NCBI RefSeq assembly: GCF_964355755.1
Contig: NC_092678.1
Span: forward strand, 13,736,922 to 13,800,921
Direction: 5' to 3'
DNA: 64,000 nucleotides
Origin: Antedon mediterranea
Taxonomy: Eukaryota > Echinodermata > Crinoidea > Comatulida > Antedonidae
In this document: in pieces, positions 24,601 to 35,441 of the stretch
How the letters are laid out: each line of letters starts with the position of its first letter
Position numbering within the stretch: the first letter of the stretch is position 1
Position numbers and translations under genes: made by a program
The notes under the pieces: model-generated
What the model saw: the letters and a program-made list of their open reading frames with translations, nothing else
Told to the model about the DNA's origin: nothing
Database searches by the model: none

Positions 24601-24670
24601 GCTTTCTCTTTTCAGCCCTTGGTTTTCTCATCTTGCCACCTCTTCATATAATCTATAAGATTTCCTTTTT

Positions 24671-25646
24671 AGTCGCGTGCAACGCGACTCTACAATTCAC
24701 TATGTCGGTCGGTTATTTATTTTATTTTATTTATTAATTTTATGTCTTTAGGCAATGTTGCCAAGGATTACCAATAGTGAATTAATCCAAGGGCTATTTT
24801 GTGAACCAGTTCACAGGGGTAACCCCCTACTCTTTTCGAATAATGAACTGGGTTCTTTAAAGTGGCTCGGGTTATAACTATGTACACTGGACCTACTGTT
24901 TATAGTCCTTATCCGAGAAGACTTGTTCCACCACCAGAACTAGGAGCGAGTCGGACTCGAACCCTTGCCGATGTTGTTGGCTCTTTAGGTACGGTAAACG
25001 GTGCCTCTGCTTTAACCGCTCGGCCATTTGATTCGGTTGGTCGGTGGCTCGGTCACACTAACTTGTATATAGCCTTGTCTTGATATCAGTTTCATGTAGC
25101 TAAGTCAATTTTGAGCACGCGACTGCAGCAATGTATATTCAGCAACAACAACAACAATAGCAATATCAATAACAACAACAACAGACAGCAGACAGTAGAC
25201 AACAGACAACAAATATTATATAACACCTAAATAAATTCCTGTCATTTGATTGGACGTACATCCGTATTTCACGTGTTCAAATTTCTTCTACACGTTAATA
25301 TGTTTTTGCTGAGATAATTTCTTTCCAAATTGCTATCTTCTTGTTTCATTTTGATACCGTCACCATGTTAAAAATGTAAATAAATGGCGGGTCCCGTAAT
25401 TTTGCCTATTCTACACTGTATGTAATATGAATACAGATTATACTGTGAACTGTAAACTGTATATACTATATGACACAAAATAGACTGAATTTAGCACTAA
25501 CAACATATCATATTCTTCAGTTCAGGTCATAATGCCATAATCTTTTTCTGTGTGCAACATTCCAACGTATGACGTGCACATTTGCTTGCGTTTGGCGTTT
25601 GTCGAGCTGATAACTAACTCGTCAAAGTGAAGAGTTTCATGTCTAG
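24671..25646 (+). mobile_element. Helitron-like element(s), 5' hairpin to 3' hairpin, with a SINE inserted
   Basis: At 24671-24689 AGTCGCG/CGCGACT forms a 7-bp hairpin before CACTATGTCGGTCGGTT, resembling a 5' end of this class. A SINE interrupts it at about 24713. The 3' part (25210-25646) matches 63110-63478 closely and ends with the hairpin AACTCGTCAAAGTGAAGAG, TTTCATGT and CTAG followed by T. GATAAC lies just before the hairpin. Two original elements may be joined here. Confidence 0.5.
24713..25030 (-). mobile_element. tRNA-derived SINE
   Basis: On the minus strand the head has A box TGGCCGAGCGGTTAA and B box GGGTTCGAGTCC with a long variable region, as in a class II (Ser/Leu-type) tRNA. 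The body follows and a tail contains ATTAATTCACTATTGGTAAT, CCTTGGCAACATTGCC and an A/T-rich end. TCGGTT flanks both sides, a likely target duplication. The same 3' tail is found at 40546-40614. Confidence 0.65.
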
Positions 25647-26430
25647 TTCTTCTTTCTTTCCCGGATATTTGTGACCAGCATATCTCTTTTGCTTGTAAAC
25701 ATCACTTTGTATACTTGGTAAAAAGATTAACATTGAAGTGTTCAGCCAAGCTTTTGGACGATGTCAGATCCGCGTTGCGTAATTTACGCGCGATTTTATG
25801 AATTTCTGATCATATCTTTAGAACCAACAAATATGGTTTCATGAAACTTAACAAAATTATAATTCATCATTTTACCAACATCATACCAACTTTCTATGGA
25901 TTAAAAATGTCATGTTTCACAAGTTACGCGCGCATGCGCATTTAAAATTTCAAAATGCCCAAAATTAATTTGTAATCAACTTTCTACGCTGATCATGACA
26001 TTTTGAAATTCCCACGCGCGCGAAAAATGTTACGCGTAAGGTGTGCACGGAGCATGAAAATCATGTTTTTTTCTCTTGAATTATGATTTTACAGCCTTTC
26101 TTAGTCATTTTAATAAAGATTGACATCATTTCAAATTAAAATGACGTTATACGAACACGTTGATTTTGTCCATTTGCGCGCGTTTTAGTTGAAAAAGTGA
26201 CAAAATATTGTTAAAATTAGGCCTTTTTTTAATCTATTATAGCTCCTATGCTCTCATGTGAGCAGATATGTTGTAGATATGAATTCATGTAGAATGGTTA
26301 CCTCTCGGATGATATGACGTCATCGTATGGCCACACGAATGTAAAATATAGGATTTTTGTCTCTTTTGTTATTGCTCATCATATTCAACATAGCGCATCT
26401 CGCTTATACGTATTCCATTTTCCCCGAGAT
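25647..26430 (+). mobile_element. Helitron-like fragment, 5' end missing
   Basis: Immediately after the preceding CTAG end, the sequence runs parallel to 61960-62780: TTCTTTCTTTC, GTAAACAT, TTACGCGCGATTTTATGA, then ACGCGCGC(A)TGCGCATTTAAA, then ATGACGTCATCGTATGGCC. It breaks at a TTCA microsatellite (26440-26456), so it is truncated at both ends. Confidence 0.55.
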
Positions 26431-26543
26431 TTTATTATTCATTCATTCATTCATCTTTTATTTCGGGAAAAAAAATCTCCATAGTTCAGTAACAAATTAG
26501 TGTACATTATTGTAAATACCTGCACACAATAATACGAGGATTC

Positions 26544-27713
26544 TTCGCATTTTCCTATCTCCTCCTACGATAATTGTTTTTAATAGCTGAAAACCGGTTG
26601 AACAGCTCGAGTACAGTATCATAATGTTGAAGACAGGCCGATTTAAAAAAAAAATACTATTTTGATAGATTTAATATACGTTTATACAAATGTATTGAGT
26701 ATCGATGAATGGAACATTCCAATCTTTCAGACTCCCAGTTTGTAGGTAAATTTATGAGCCCTTGGTTTAACACAAGTAGGTAAATTTATGTGCCCTTGAG
26801 AATAAAACTTATATATAGTATTGCAATACCTTGACAATATTGTAAATACTGTACGTATTAACCATTTTTGTTCGCCATTTGAATCGAAATTGTCTTACTG
26901 TGAATGTGGTTACTGATATATAAACAAAATATACAAAGAACATTTATTACTGTGACTGTGGGTAGATTACTGACAGTTGCTTCTCAACGTTTGTATTAAT
27001 TAATAATTATAAAAATATAAACGTCGTAGTGGTGTATCGTTACATGTACTTTAATATTTCAATCGACTATAACAGGGATAGTTTTTAAAAAGTATGATAA
27101 ATCGTAAATGGTTTACTGTGTTTAGTGGTATATTATTGATAAGCCTATAAAATATTTTTTAAACAAACCCAATTTGTGTTTTGTATATGTGGGGATTAAT
27201 CTAATCATGTGATAATTAAATACTGCCCCCCTATAGGTGTTGCTGCCCCCTATAATTGTAACAGTCTTTTTCAAATGATTTGCTTTCTTTTGTATTCATG
27301 AACCGGTCAAGAAAGCAGATAGTTTTGTCTCTTACTTAATTAAAGATCTGATTAAAAGGACCATACTGATCTCTATTGTTATGCTAAAAACAAATTAAAA
27401 CCAAATACACCACCGGACCGTGGTAAAAGTGAGAAAAGGCGTGTTTTTCCTTTTGTGTTGTCGTCCACATCCTTACATATATAAAATGTTTTATAGTTCA
27501 AATAAAAAAATTGGACTCATTTTTAAGACAAGGCCTAATTCCCAGGGTGCTAATTTTACATAAATCATCGTGTCTATTTATTCGTTTCTGTAAACGACAA
27601 TATACTATAGTCCTGCGGTACGTACATTTTTTACGCTGAAATTACTGTGTATTCGAGAACCATCTGTGAATATGAACTAGATGGTACTCGAGCGAAGCGA
27701 GCGTACCATCTAG
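26544..27713 (+). mobile_element. Helitron-like non-autonomous element, family 2, copy 2
   Basis: This is the plus-strand copy of the element at 3045-4230. It ends with a hairpin (CTAGATGGTAC to GTACCATCTAG, loop containing GAGCGAAGCGAGC) whose final CTAG is followed by T. The gag-derived segment lies at about 26575-26650, on the 5' side. No coding capacity of its own is visible. Confidence 0.55.
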
Positions 27714-27721
27714 TAATTATA

Positions 27722-27790
27722 ATTTCACTAGAATTGTTATATATCACTAGATTTGTTATATATCACTAGAATTGTTATATATTAATACAC
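27722..27790. repeat. Short tandem repeat, about 22-bp unit, three copies
   Basis: TCACTAGAATTGTTATATA recurs three times just after the Helitron-like 3' end, with one A/T change. Confidence 0.85.
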
Positions 27791-27954
27791 ATATAATATA
27801 ACATTATTAAATAATAAATAAAAATGATATGGTGAATTAGTCGCTTGTGATGAGAACAAATGAGGCTGTTTTTACAAAATTGTAAATATTAGTCCGCTGT
27901 ACAAAGTACTGAAAAGTAAATGTGACGTTATGAAATGGCCAGTTGAAGTTAAAA

Positions 27955-28372
27955 AGTAGTTTTTTTTTCTCTCTTTTGTCAAATTTATACAAATTTCAAA
28001 GAGCGCGCAGTGCGCTTCTACGTGCCAAATTTTCTTTCAAATCTTATATTTTTTTGCTCAATTCATTATCTTTTGAAATTGTGATCTTCAATTTATTTTG
28101 ACAACGTGATCCTACAAAAAATTAGAACAAGATGTGGGTCCCGTAATTTCACCTATGCTACACTGTATATGGATATACAGTACATAAATGACACATAACA
28201 GGTATATCTCAGCACTATAAGCGTATATGCATCACGTCATAGGATGGCGTACCTCAACTTTTTACGATCGTATGTTAACGTAGGCCTACATGCATATTTA
28301 AAACATTTTAATTTCATTAAAATGATAAAAATTATCACCTTTAATTCGTCAAAGTGACGAATTAAATTCTAG
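27955..28372 (+). mobile_element. Helitron-like 3' fragment
   Basis: The segment contains GGGTCCCGTAATTTCACCTA and CTACACTGTAT, also found at 25390 and 63235, and ends with TTAATTCGTC-AAA-GTGACGAATTAA, TTCTAG and T. The hairpin sequence differs from TTAACTCG copies by a compensatory pair (C/G to T/A), so the stem is kept. Confidence 0.6.
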
Positions 28373-28600
28373 TTTTATATAATATCAGTTGTTATTGTTG
28401 GTGTTCTTTTTACTCTCTATGACTTCATTATCCATTAATTCTGTTTAAATTTTTCTGCATCCTTTGTTACATCAAGTATTTTCTTTTCATTTCATATTAA
28501 TTGATTTTTTATTAGAAAAAGGGATTTTTCCACACAATGTTATGTCTTATACACTCATTAACTTAATGCAACGCTGAACAGTTGTTTTCGTTTATTGTAG

Positions 28601-28754
28601 GAACGAAGTTGAAATATGACCAACAACACAAGTTTTTTTATAAAAGACATACTCCAACTTCCAGAAACAAGCACTTGTAAAAACCTTGCTGAAGAAACGA
28701 AGAACTGTAATAATAAGCGGCAACCAGATCATTATGCACATACTCTTTGCCCTT
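28601..28754 (+). CDS. Exon 1 (coding from 28616) of a diverged NK2-type homeobox gene
   Basis: A strong acceptor (TTTTCGTTTATTGTAG) ends at 28600, and a consensus donor CCTT-GTAAGT follows 28754. An in-frame TGA at 28610 precedes the ATG at 28616, so the start is well fixed and at least one 5' untranslated exon probably lies upstream. The 46 codons begin MTNNTSFFIKDILQLPETST. The phrase SFFIKDILQLPE resembles the TN (eh1-type Groucho-binding) motif of NK2 proteins, F(S)VKDILDLP near the N-terminus. The exon ends one base into a codon (phase 1). The homeodomain exon at 49916 begins with two bases that complete this codon, which is the main reason for joining them. Gene span about 21.7 kb. The join needs a transcript to prove it. 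Confidence 0.55.
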
Positions 28755-28877
28755 GTAAGTATTTATAATTCGATTTCAGTCATAGATTCAAACAATGCTA
28801 AATCTAAACCTACACACAATGCGTTTAATGTTGTTATGTAGTTTTGATTATTATGTAAACACAACAATGTTTGAATT

Positions 28878-29200
28878 TCGGTCGGTCGGTCAGTCGGTCG
28901 GTAAACACTAACCCATATTTATATTTTTTTGTTATTTTGACAGTTGATATTAATACGTGGAGGCAAATATAAATGGTTTTACAAATTGTTCAACATTTTT
29001 TAAAATTTTCAGCAATTTTGATAGGTGGTCGGTCGGTCAGTAAACAATAATATTCATATTTTTTTCGTTATTTTGGCACTAGATATTAATACTTGGAAGA
29101 AAATATAAATGTTTTTATAAATATTTTTAAAATAGTTTCAACATTTTCAGCAATTTCGGTCGATTGGTCGGTCGATCGGTAAACACTGACTCGTATTCAT
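28878..29200 (+). repeat. Tandem GGTCGGTC-headed repeat, units of about 130-146 bp
   Basis: GGTCGGTCGGTAAACACTAA is followed by ATATTTATATTTTTTTGTTA, TTGATATTAATAC(G/T)TGGA and CAACATTTTTTAAAATTTTC. It restarts at 29022 and about 29156. An inverted copy is at 48100-48295, also inside the homeobox intron. These blocks share the GGTCGGTC start of the elements at 24092 and 24711. Confidence 0.7.
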
Positions 29201-29386
29201 ATGACACATAATTATGAATGTGTCATATGGATCTCCGTTCCCTTTAGTTTCAACCAAGGAGTGCAATTTAATTCAGCCTTTAACCCACCGTTATGACTAA
29301 ATTTGCTAATCCCTCATAAAATTATGTCAAACGTTTCGATCTACTTCAATGTACGATTCACTTATAATCATACCAAACAGAGCCAT

Positions 29387-29408
29387 ATATATATATATAT
29401 ATATAAAA
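29387..29408. repeat. (AT)n at the 3' end of the Penelope-like element
   Basis: About 20 bases of AT repeat immediately follow the 3' end of the minus-strand Penelope-like element, preceded on the plus strand by CAGAGCC. A CAGAGCC(AT)n motif also forms the centre of the palindrome at 35785. Confidence 0.8.
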
Positions 29409-29898
29409 AATCAAGATAAAATAAGTTAAAACTGCCTCAATATAGATTTATTTTTGCGACATGTTTCGGGCATAGCCCATCATCAGGTGAAGAGAATTGT
29501 AACAAAGGATAACATTATATAAGTCACAAAATTACATAATAAAACAAATCAGCCAATCAAAGATGTTAACAAACAAAAGGCAAATTTATAAAGGCACGCC
29601 TCCAAAAGCTATGGGGTACAAACCAGGAATGGTTGCTTATAAAGCAGGAAATTTAAAACAAAGACAAAAGCTTCAAGTGTAAATAATTGTTAATATGTGA
29701 ATGTCTCTGGAAAAATTAATGTTTAAAAGATCTAAATTGTACATTTATGCCGGTAGGGGCAAGAGTGTCAAGCTTTACAATTATTCTTTCTTCTGTAATT
29801 CTACGAGATGTCTCAGAACCATTACATACCTTAACACCAGAAATAGTAATATCCGAAAGGGAATGCTCATTATTACAAAAATGGGTGGCTACAGGTAA
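29409..29898 (-). pseudogene. Penelope-like element, 3' part: end of GIY-YIG domain and 3' UTR
   Basis: On the minus strand, 29898-29716 encodes the distal half of a GIY-YIG nuclease domain (PVATHFCNNEHS, then a Lys/Arg-rich helix, ending FRSFKH and a stop). It continues in frame the half found at 32867-32985, beyond the inserted TIR element. The 3' UTR to 29409 contains a hammerhead-like motif at 29458-29486. GIY-YIG linked to a reverse transcriptase is the hallmark of Penelope-like elements. Confidence 0.75.
29458..29486 (-). ncRNA. Hammerhead-ribozyme-like core motif (1)
   Basis: The minus strand reads CTGATGA, one T, stem GGGC/GCCC with loop TAT, GAAAC, then ATGTC. CUGAUGA and GAAA are the conserved strands of the hammerhead core. 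AC-AT-GT would be a 2-bp helix III and GTC the cleavage triplet. Penelope-like elements are known to carry small type I hammerheads. The extra base before stem II and a weak helix I mean activity is doubtful. Confidence 0.45.
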
Positions 29899-30430
29899 TA
29901 GTACGGGTTATTATGTCTTCCAGCTCGATATTTGTGCCAAAATAGATTTTTTTAGCTAACTTTGTTATTCTTGAGATGCCGAATCCAAAAAAGTTAGGTG
30001 CCATTTTTTTCGACCACTCCTTCAGCCGCCATTTTGTATTTCAAAATGGCCGACGTTCATCACTAAAGTTGGTCATCCATGGTATCATTGGAAAAGGAAT
30101 GTAATACTGGTTATTTTATTCCATTACACCCATATAAAAAACGCATATTTATAGTAATTGGGAAATAAACAAATCACGTGACCAATAAAGGTCAAAAGGT
30201 CAAAATGCAATTTCACCAAAATACTGTACTGTTTGGTATCGTTGGATAGATTTTTTTTATTCTGGATACAGTTTTACTAATATCTAGGCCTATTCTATTT
30301 TACTTTGTTTATTGTCAAAATTTTCCAATTATGTAAATAAATTGTTTTTAAATGTTTCTTGTTGTTTTATCATGCTAATTACTTTCTTGTTATTGGTATA
30401 TAAGTACTTTAGGCGTTGTTTTCTGTTCTT

Positions 30431-30462
30431 CTGATGATGAGAATAGTTTCTCGAAACATGTC
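30431..30462 (+). ncRNA. Hammerhead-like core motif (2)
   Basis: The plus strand reads CTGATGA, T, stem GAGAA/TTCTC with loop TAGT, GAAAC, then ATGTC. Stem II differs from motif 1 at most positions but remains paired, which is covariation. It lies in the extra segment of the left TIR. Confidence 0.4.
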
Positions 30463-31335
30463 ACATTTTAAGGCAGTTTGCCTATTAATTTATTAAATAC
30501 CTCGCTACATACTCAATTTAACAATGACAAAATTAGTCTTCGTAGATAAATACGGTTTTTCTTATTGGTTTTACAATTCATTCAAATGTTTGTTTGATTT
30601 TCTTTCTACTTTGTCATTGTCCATTTATATGTTTTATATTATATTATATATTATCTTAATACTGAATAAGTACCGTACGGTACTGGATTACACTTAACTT
30701 CAATGTCAAGTTTCCGATTTATTTAATTTAAAATCAAAATAACTATAGTCCGTGAACAAAGGTGAAATAAACTTTTGTCAAATCACATATTTTTTTTTTT
30801 TTTTCGTTGGATAGCTTTTTACATTGTGAATCTATTTTCTTTTTAGTAGTTTACATTTCTGTTTTTCGTAAAAAGAATAAAAAAATGCTACGGGTCACGG
30901 TATCATTTGAAAAATCAAAATCATTTGTATTTTTGTCAAAGCGGGTACCACACAATATAAAGCCATCTGTGCACAAGGCCAATGTTAATTGGCATACCTT
31001 TCTTTTTGAACGTCAGATGAAGTGCAGCAAACAGAATGTTTGCATTTGATATTAGGGCCTATACAGCGAAAAAATCTTAAGACATAGAAAAAAAAATTAA
31101 AATCAATTAGTTTTCCTCAAATAAAGTTTAGACGAAATAAAGAAAAGTCAGTGTCCTACTGCTGCCTTTACTTTACAAACTACCAATCGATATTGTAAAG
31201 AAACGAATTACTGTGTTTTTAAGGTCTAAAGGCTCCCTTTGATTTTTACGTAGGCCTATGGTTTTGTGATTATCGCAATATAAATCCTAACTATGCGTTA
31301 TTATTAATAAAATTCACATAGAATAATTAATCAAA

Positions 31336-31767
31336 CTATACTTGTTTGTGGTAACTTATAACTTTAAGAACTACCGGAAAGAAGGGAAACAAAATCCGCT
31401 TTCCAGCAATAATATTCAAATTAGTTTGAGAAAAACGAAATCTTTTAACTACAGACACTTTATAAATATGTACCGTACTGTATGTAACGATTTCAGTTAT
31501 TGAATTCCCTTTTATAAATATGTATTTTAATTTTGTTACTTTTACTGCATTTCTGAAATTATATTTATAAAAAATGCAGTGGGTTTTTTTAAAGAGTGAA
31601 GTGCGACCACACACCGGTAGGGATGGAATCGGCTTTTCAGTCATCGGTGCGTTTTGAATTATTATTATTTTATTGTTCTTGGGCATGATCCCATTGTATC
31701 CGTTTGTTGTTAGTATTTGTATTCTTATAAGTATGAGCATATGCCACCGATTTAATTGTATATTCAA
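31336..31767 (-). other. Unrecognised reading frame inside the foldback element
   Basis: A 143-codon frame, Ile/Lys/Asn-rich as expected from AT-rich DNA. No domain or motif that I recognise. It lies midway between the TIRs, where a transposase would be expected, but shows no DDE-type pattern. A plus-strand frame at 30807-31049 is equally unconvincing. Confidence 0.15.
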
Positions 31768-32866
31768 TAAAATTATGTTTATTATCTGAAACGGTGGAAG
31801 ATTATTCGACTACTTATACTCAATATTGATGAGCTGTTTTCTATCCTGCCTCTATGGCCACACAAATATCCAATATATATATATAATATAAGAATGTGTA
31901 CATAAATTAATTTAAATAAGCAACAACTTTTTTATCGATTTACTTTATATATATAGGCCTAGGCTTACAACATGCAACCATTGGCAGAAAACCATGTTTG
32001 AAAAAAAAACATAGACGCCACTGCACTGGATATAGTTATAAATAAGACTACATTAACTAGCAGAATTAAGACAAATCTAAATTACTTTCCAAAGTTACGT
32101 TTCTGTTTCTGCTGTAGTAGTTGTATGAACTTGCTCAAACAAAAGGTACTAAAATCAATTACTTTACCTCCAAGATCCTGTTTTCGTCGCAACTAATTTA
32201 CCTGCAAAGCAATGGTTGTTTGATCTTGTTTTTTACTTGCAATGCGAAAACCGGGCATATCGAGGATCTTGATTTTTAAACTTAACTTATACTAAAGTAT
32301 TTCACACACTGAAATTTTTATTGTAACCAGATAAATTATACCAACATTTGAATGAATTGTAAAACCAATAGGAAAAACCGTATTTATCTTAATACGAAGG
32401 AGGCCTACATTAAAAAAATTATTTACATAATTGGAAAATTATGATAATAAACAAAGGAAAATCGAATAGATATTAGTAAAACTGTATTCAGAATAAAAAA
32501 ACCTATCCTACGATACCAAACAGTAAAGTATTTGAGAAAATTGAAATGTTGACCTTTTGACCATTTTGGTCACGTGACTTGTTTTATTGTTAAATAACTA
32601 TGTAACTATGCATTTTTTCATATGGATGTAATGGGATAAAATGATCAGTATTACATTCCCTTTCCGATGATACCATGGATGACAAAGTTCAGTGTGGAAT
32701 GTCGGCCATTTTGAAATACAAAATGGCGGCAGAAGGAGTGGTCGAAAAAGTGGCACCTAATTTTTTTGAATTCAGCAACTCAATAATAACCAAGTTAGCC
32801 AATAAAATCTATTTTGACACTAATATCGAGCTGGAGCTAGTTTTCCTTACGTATGTGACTGTACTA

Positions 32867-33285
32867 TAATCCGGGAGTCTTTAGTTTAATAGACCTTAAA
32901 TGTTCTACAAACCTATCACCTAACCTGCGTTTAGTTTCACCAATATAAGGCATATTACATTTAGCAGGGAGTTGTTATTAAATACGATCTGTGATAACAT
33001 AATTACCAGAAGGTCCTACTATTTGGTTTGAACATGAAACGTAATTACATGTCGAACATATATTTCTATTACATTTGAATGTTCCAGTTGATTCATTACC
33101 TTTGTTTTGTAATTTAGATTTAACTAAAGTGTCTTTAATGCTTTGATCACGTCTGTAAGCTATCATGGGTGGTTCTTGAAACATATCTTTTGTAGCGGAT
33201 TTATCTTCAGTCAAAATTGAAAAGTTATCGCGGACAATGTTAATAACCTTCTTATGCATAGGATGATACGTGAGGACAGAGGTAT
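32867..33285 (-). pseudogene. Penelope-like element: linker and first half of GIY-YIG domain
   Basis: From about 33285 the minus strand encodes a post-RT linker with a Cys cluster (CNRNICSTC then SCSN) typical of these elements. Two in-frame stops (TAATAA, near 32980) follow, then CNMPYIGETKRRLGDRF, the GIY-YIG core with its conserved Arg. A frameshift near 33280 separates this from the RT frame. The frame is cut at 32869 by the foldback element. Confidence 0.75.
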
Positions 33286-34510
33286 GCGGTCACAAGCATT
33301 TGTATTATGTGTAGGTTGCAATGTGTCTTTGTGCGTTAACTGGCAAACTTTTCTTAGAGATTTCACAGTAATGTCAGATGGATATTCGCGTGCATTGAAA
33401 AAATCGATCATCTCAGATGCTTTGATGTTAAAGTCATCATCATCGCTACATAAACGTCGAAGTCTAACAAGTTGCGAATACGGTATAGCATTCTTACAAG
33501 CTGGAGGATGCGAAGAGTTGTAATTTAGATAAGTGTGCGCGTCAGTAGCTTTGTAGTGAACGGATGTAGAAAGACCAGGTTTATCAATAGATAAACTAAT
33601 ATCAAGGAAAGGCACACACTTGTCAGATATTTCATGAGTAAACTTTATAGCAGGATGAAAATTGTTCGCAAAGTTAATGAACTCATTAAGTTCATCTAAA
33701 GTTCCCGACATAACACCAACACAATCATCAATATACCGTTTGAATAAATCTGGTTTCTTTCCCTTAAAATCTCGTAACACATTCTGCTCAAAATACCCCA
33801 TAAAGAGGCAAGCAAAGTTAGGTCCCATTTTTGTACCCATGCTTATCCCAGAAACTTGCCGAAAAAACTTTCCATTGAAGTTGAAGGCTGTAGTATTAAG
33901 TACAAGTTCAGCGAGACGTAGTATTGTCGATGCGGGATATTTAATTGAAGTATCTAGTTCAATAAAATGTCTCATTGCGTTAAGTCCATCTTGAATAGGA
34001 ATTGATGTGTATAAGGCCGTAACATCCATTGTAAAAAGATAAGCACTCTCAGATGAAAATATATAATCTTTAAACAAAACTACAGCTTAATTCTTGCTAT
34101 CTTTGATGTAGGTTGGCAGATTTTGTACAATTGACTTCAAGATTCCATCCAAGAACTCGCTAATAACAACTGTAGGCGCGTAACAAGTGGAAACAATAGG
34201 TCTACCAGGACTGTTAGTCTTGTGTATTTTAGGTAACATGTAAAAGCTAGGACAAGTGGCGTCAGAATTAATCAATATATGGGCTGTAGAAGGAAGCTCT
34301 TTCTTCTTAATCATACTATTTAAAGTCTTCTTAACAATACCAATATCAGAATCAGTAGGGTCGAAATCAAGTGGCTGATATACGTCAAGATTAGAAAGTT
34401 GTCTTTCTCCCTCTGTAATATATAGGTCCCTTCTCCAAACCACAGTAGCACCACCTTTAATAACGTATTCATGATTACCTTTAAGCGATCTAATGCTAAA
34501 ATGGTGGTAA
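33211..34510 (-). pseudogene. Penelope-like reverse transcriptase, inactivated
   Basis: Two segments in one frame, 34443-34090 and 34086-33211, are separated by a single TAA at 34087-34089. The first has YMLPKIHK and GRPIVS. The second has RT motif A (MDVTALYTSIP), motif B (SGISMGTKMGPNFACLF) and motif C RYIDD with both catalytic aspartates, followed by the thumb. LPKIHK-GRPIVS and YIDD are characteristic of Penelope-like RTs. The N-terminus before the RT is missing; the frame fades out near 34510. Stop codons and a frameshift show the copy is dead. Confidence 0.85.
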
Positions 34511-34548
34511 ATATTGAAACTTAAATTTTGGTAGTCAATTGAATAATT

Positions 34549-34797
34549 TTACCGATCTGGGAGTATGTTCCTAATGTTAAGTCCAAAAGGTTTTGTGGTT
34601 TTAAGTAGGAATTCCCAGTGGTTTTCTTTGTCTTTGTGAGTTTTGTCGCTCCATTTGACATCGTGGTCTATTGCAATAACTCTGAAATGTGCAATCGAGT
34701 GACCAGCTGAATTAAAATGTTCGGCTACAGGTTGATCAAGCTTTAATGTTTTGATAGCTGATCTATGTTGTGTCATTCTCATACGAAGAGTTACCAC
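34549..34797 (-). pseudogene. GIY-YIG tail of a second Penelope-like element
   Basis: The minus strand encodes RMRMTQHRSAIKT, then PVAEHFNSAGHS, an acidic/Lys helix and a stop. This is the distal half of a GIY-YIG domain but differs clearly from the one at 29716-29898, so it belongs to another family. It sits upstream, in the same orientation, 50 bp before the RT remnant. That is like the partial upstream copy often found in tandem Penelope-like insertions. Confidence 0.7.
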
Positions 34798-34973
34798 TTT
34801 GGTTCATACCGTTAGATTAGAAGCCATTTTTGTGTCAAATAATTCGCACGACGCTGAGGACGCGCGCCTTTATTTTTTGTAACGTTTTCCATAAAAAAAC
34901 ACAAGTGAACTTTATAATTTACTGGATCACATGCGCGCAATATTCTTTGCCGCAAGTACTTATGGGCTTAACT

Positions 34974-34976
<3 letters not shown>

Positions 34977-35060
<84 letters not shown>
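34977..35060. repeat. (AT)n microsatellite
   Basis: About 80 bases of uninterrupted TA. It gives long open frames of alternating Tyr and Ile that are not genes. It borders the tRNA-like element at 35061-35403. Confidence 0.95.
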
Positions 35061-35062
<2 letters not shown>

Positions 35063-35228
35063 CAATGATGTTGCGTAGCACTGTGTATATACACAATATT
35101 ATTTAAAAAACCGTTGCGAATTAAAGTTGGAATTTATTCTGACTTGTTAAGCCTCCACTGATTGTGAGGGCGTTTGTTGTATGAGAGAATGTATCTGGTG
35201 GGTGAAAATCTGTGATAATACCATACAT

Positions 35229-35300
35229 GGCTCTGTGGTCTAGTGGTATGATACTCGCCCTGTAAGCGAGAGGTTGCAGGTTCGAATCCAGCCAGAGACA
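35229..35300 (+). tRNA. tRNA-like sequence, anticodon position TGT (Thr), probable pseudogene or SINE head
   Basis: Acceptor GGCTCTG pairs with CAGAGAC except for one G-A pair. The A box is TGGTCTAGTGGTA. The anticodon stem CTCGC/GCGAG is perfect with loop CCTGTAA. The B box is GGTTCGAATCC. The universal U33 is C here, so a functional tRNA is doubtful. The flanks (35061-35100 and 35325-35403) are shared with the array at 8.5-9.1 kb, which carries a different tRNA-like core. Confidence 0.5.
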
Positions 35301-35403
35301 TTTTTTCATACAACTAAAAAATACGGAACTTTCGCCAATGAGCTATGCTCGACGCGATTATGAGATCATGTTCCGAATATGAGCACTGTTTCTATAATTT
35401 ACA

Positions 35404-35438
<35 letters not shown>
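35404..35438. repeat. (TA)n microsatellite
   Basis: A short TA run between the tRNA-like element and the Penelope-like 3' fragment. Confidence 0.9.

Positions 35439-35439
<1 letters not shown>

Positions 35440-35441
<2 letters not shown>

Larger units (their letters stand above)
29899..32866. mobile_element. Long-TIR (foldback) DNA element inserted in the Penelope-like element, 2968 bp
   Basis: Termini are TAGTAC and GTACTA, flanked by exact TAA duplications (29896-29898, 32867-32869). The arms at about 29899-30590 and 32352-32866 are inverted copies, roughly 80-85% identical by eye. Both contain the CCGCCATTTTG and CAAAATGGCC palindrome-rich block and ATCCATGGTATCATTGG-like sequence. The left arm holds an extra 170-190 bp (about 30355-30545) with its own hammerhead-like motif, probably a Penelope-derived insertion. 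Removing the element with one TTA restores the GIY-YIG reading frame. The interior (30590-32350) has two unrecognised frames and no visible transposase. Confidence 0.8.

Noticed and set aside
33254-33994. Plus-strand frames opposite the reverse transcriptase
   Set aside because: Shadows of the Penelope-like RT, whose motifs A, B and C are on the minus strand.
34830-35060. Reading frame of alternating Tyr and Ile
   Set aside because: Pure (AT)n microsatellite; the same applies to the frames at 8270-8530.
35229-35300. Functional tRNA-Thr(UGU)
   Set aside because: U33 is replaced by C and the acceptor has a mismatch; it lies inside a mobile module. Kept as tRNA-like with moderate confidence.
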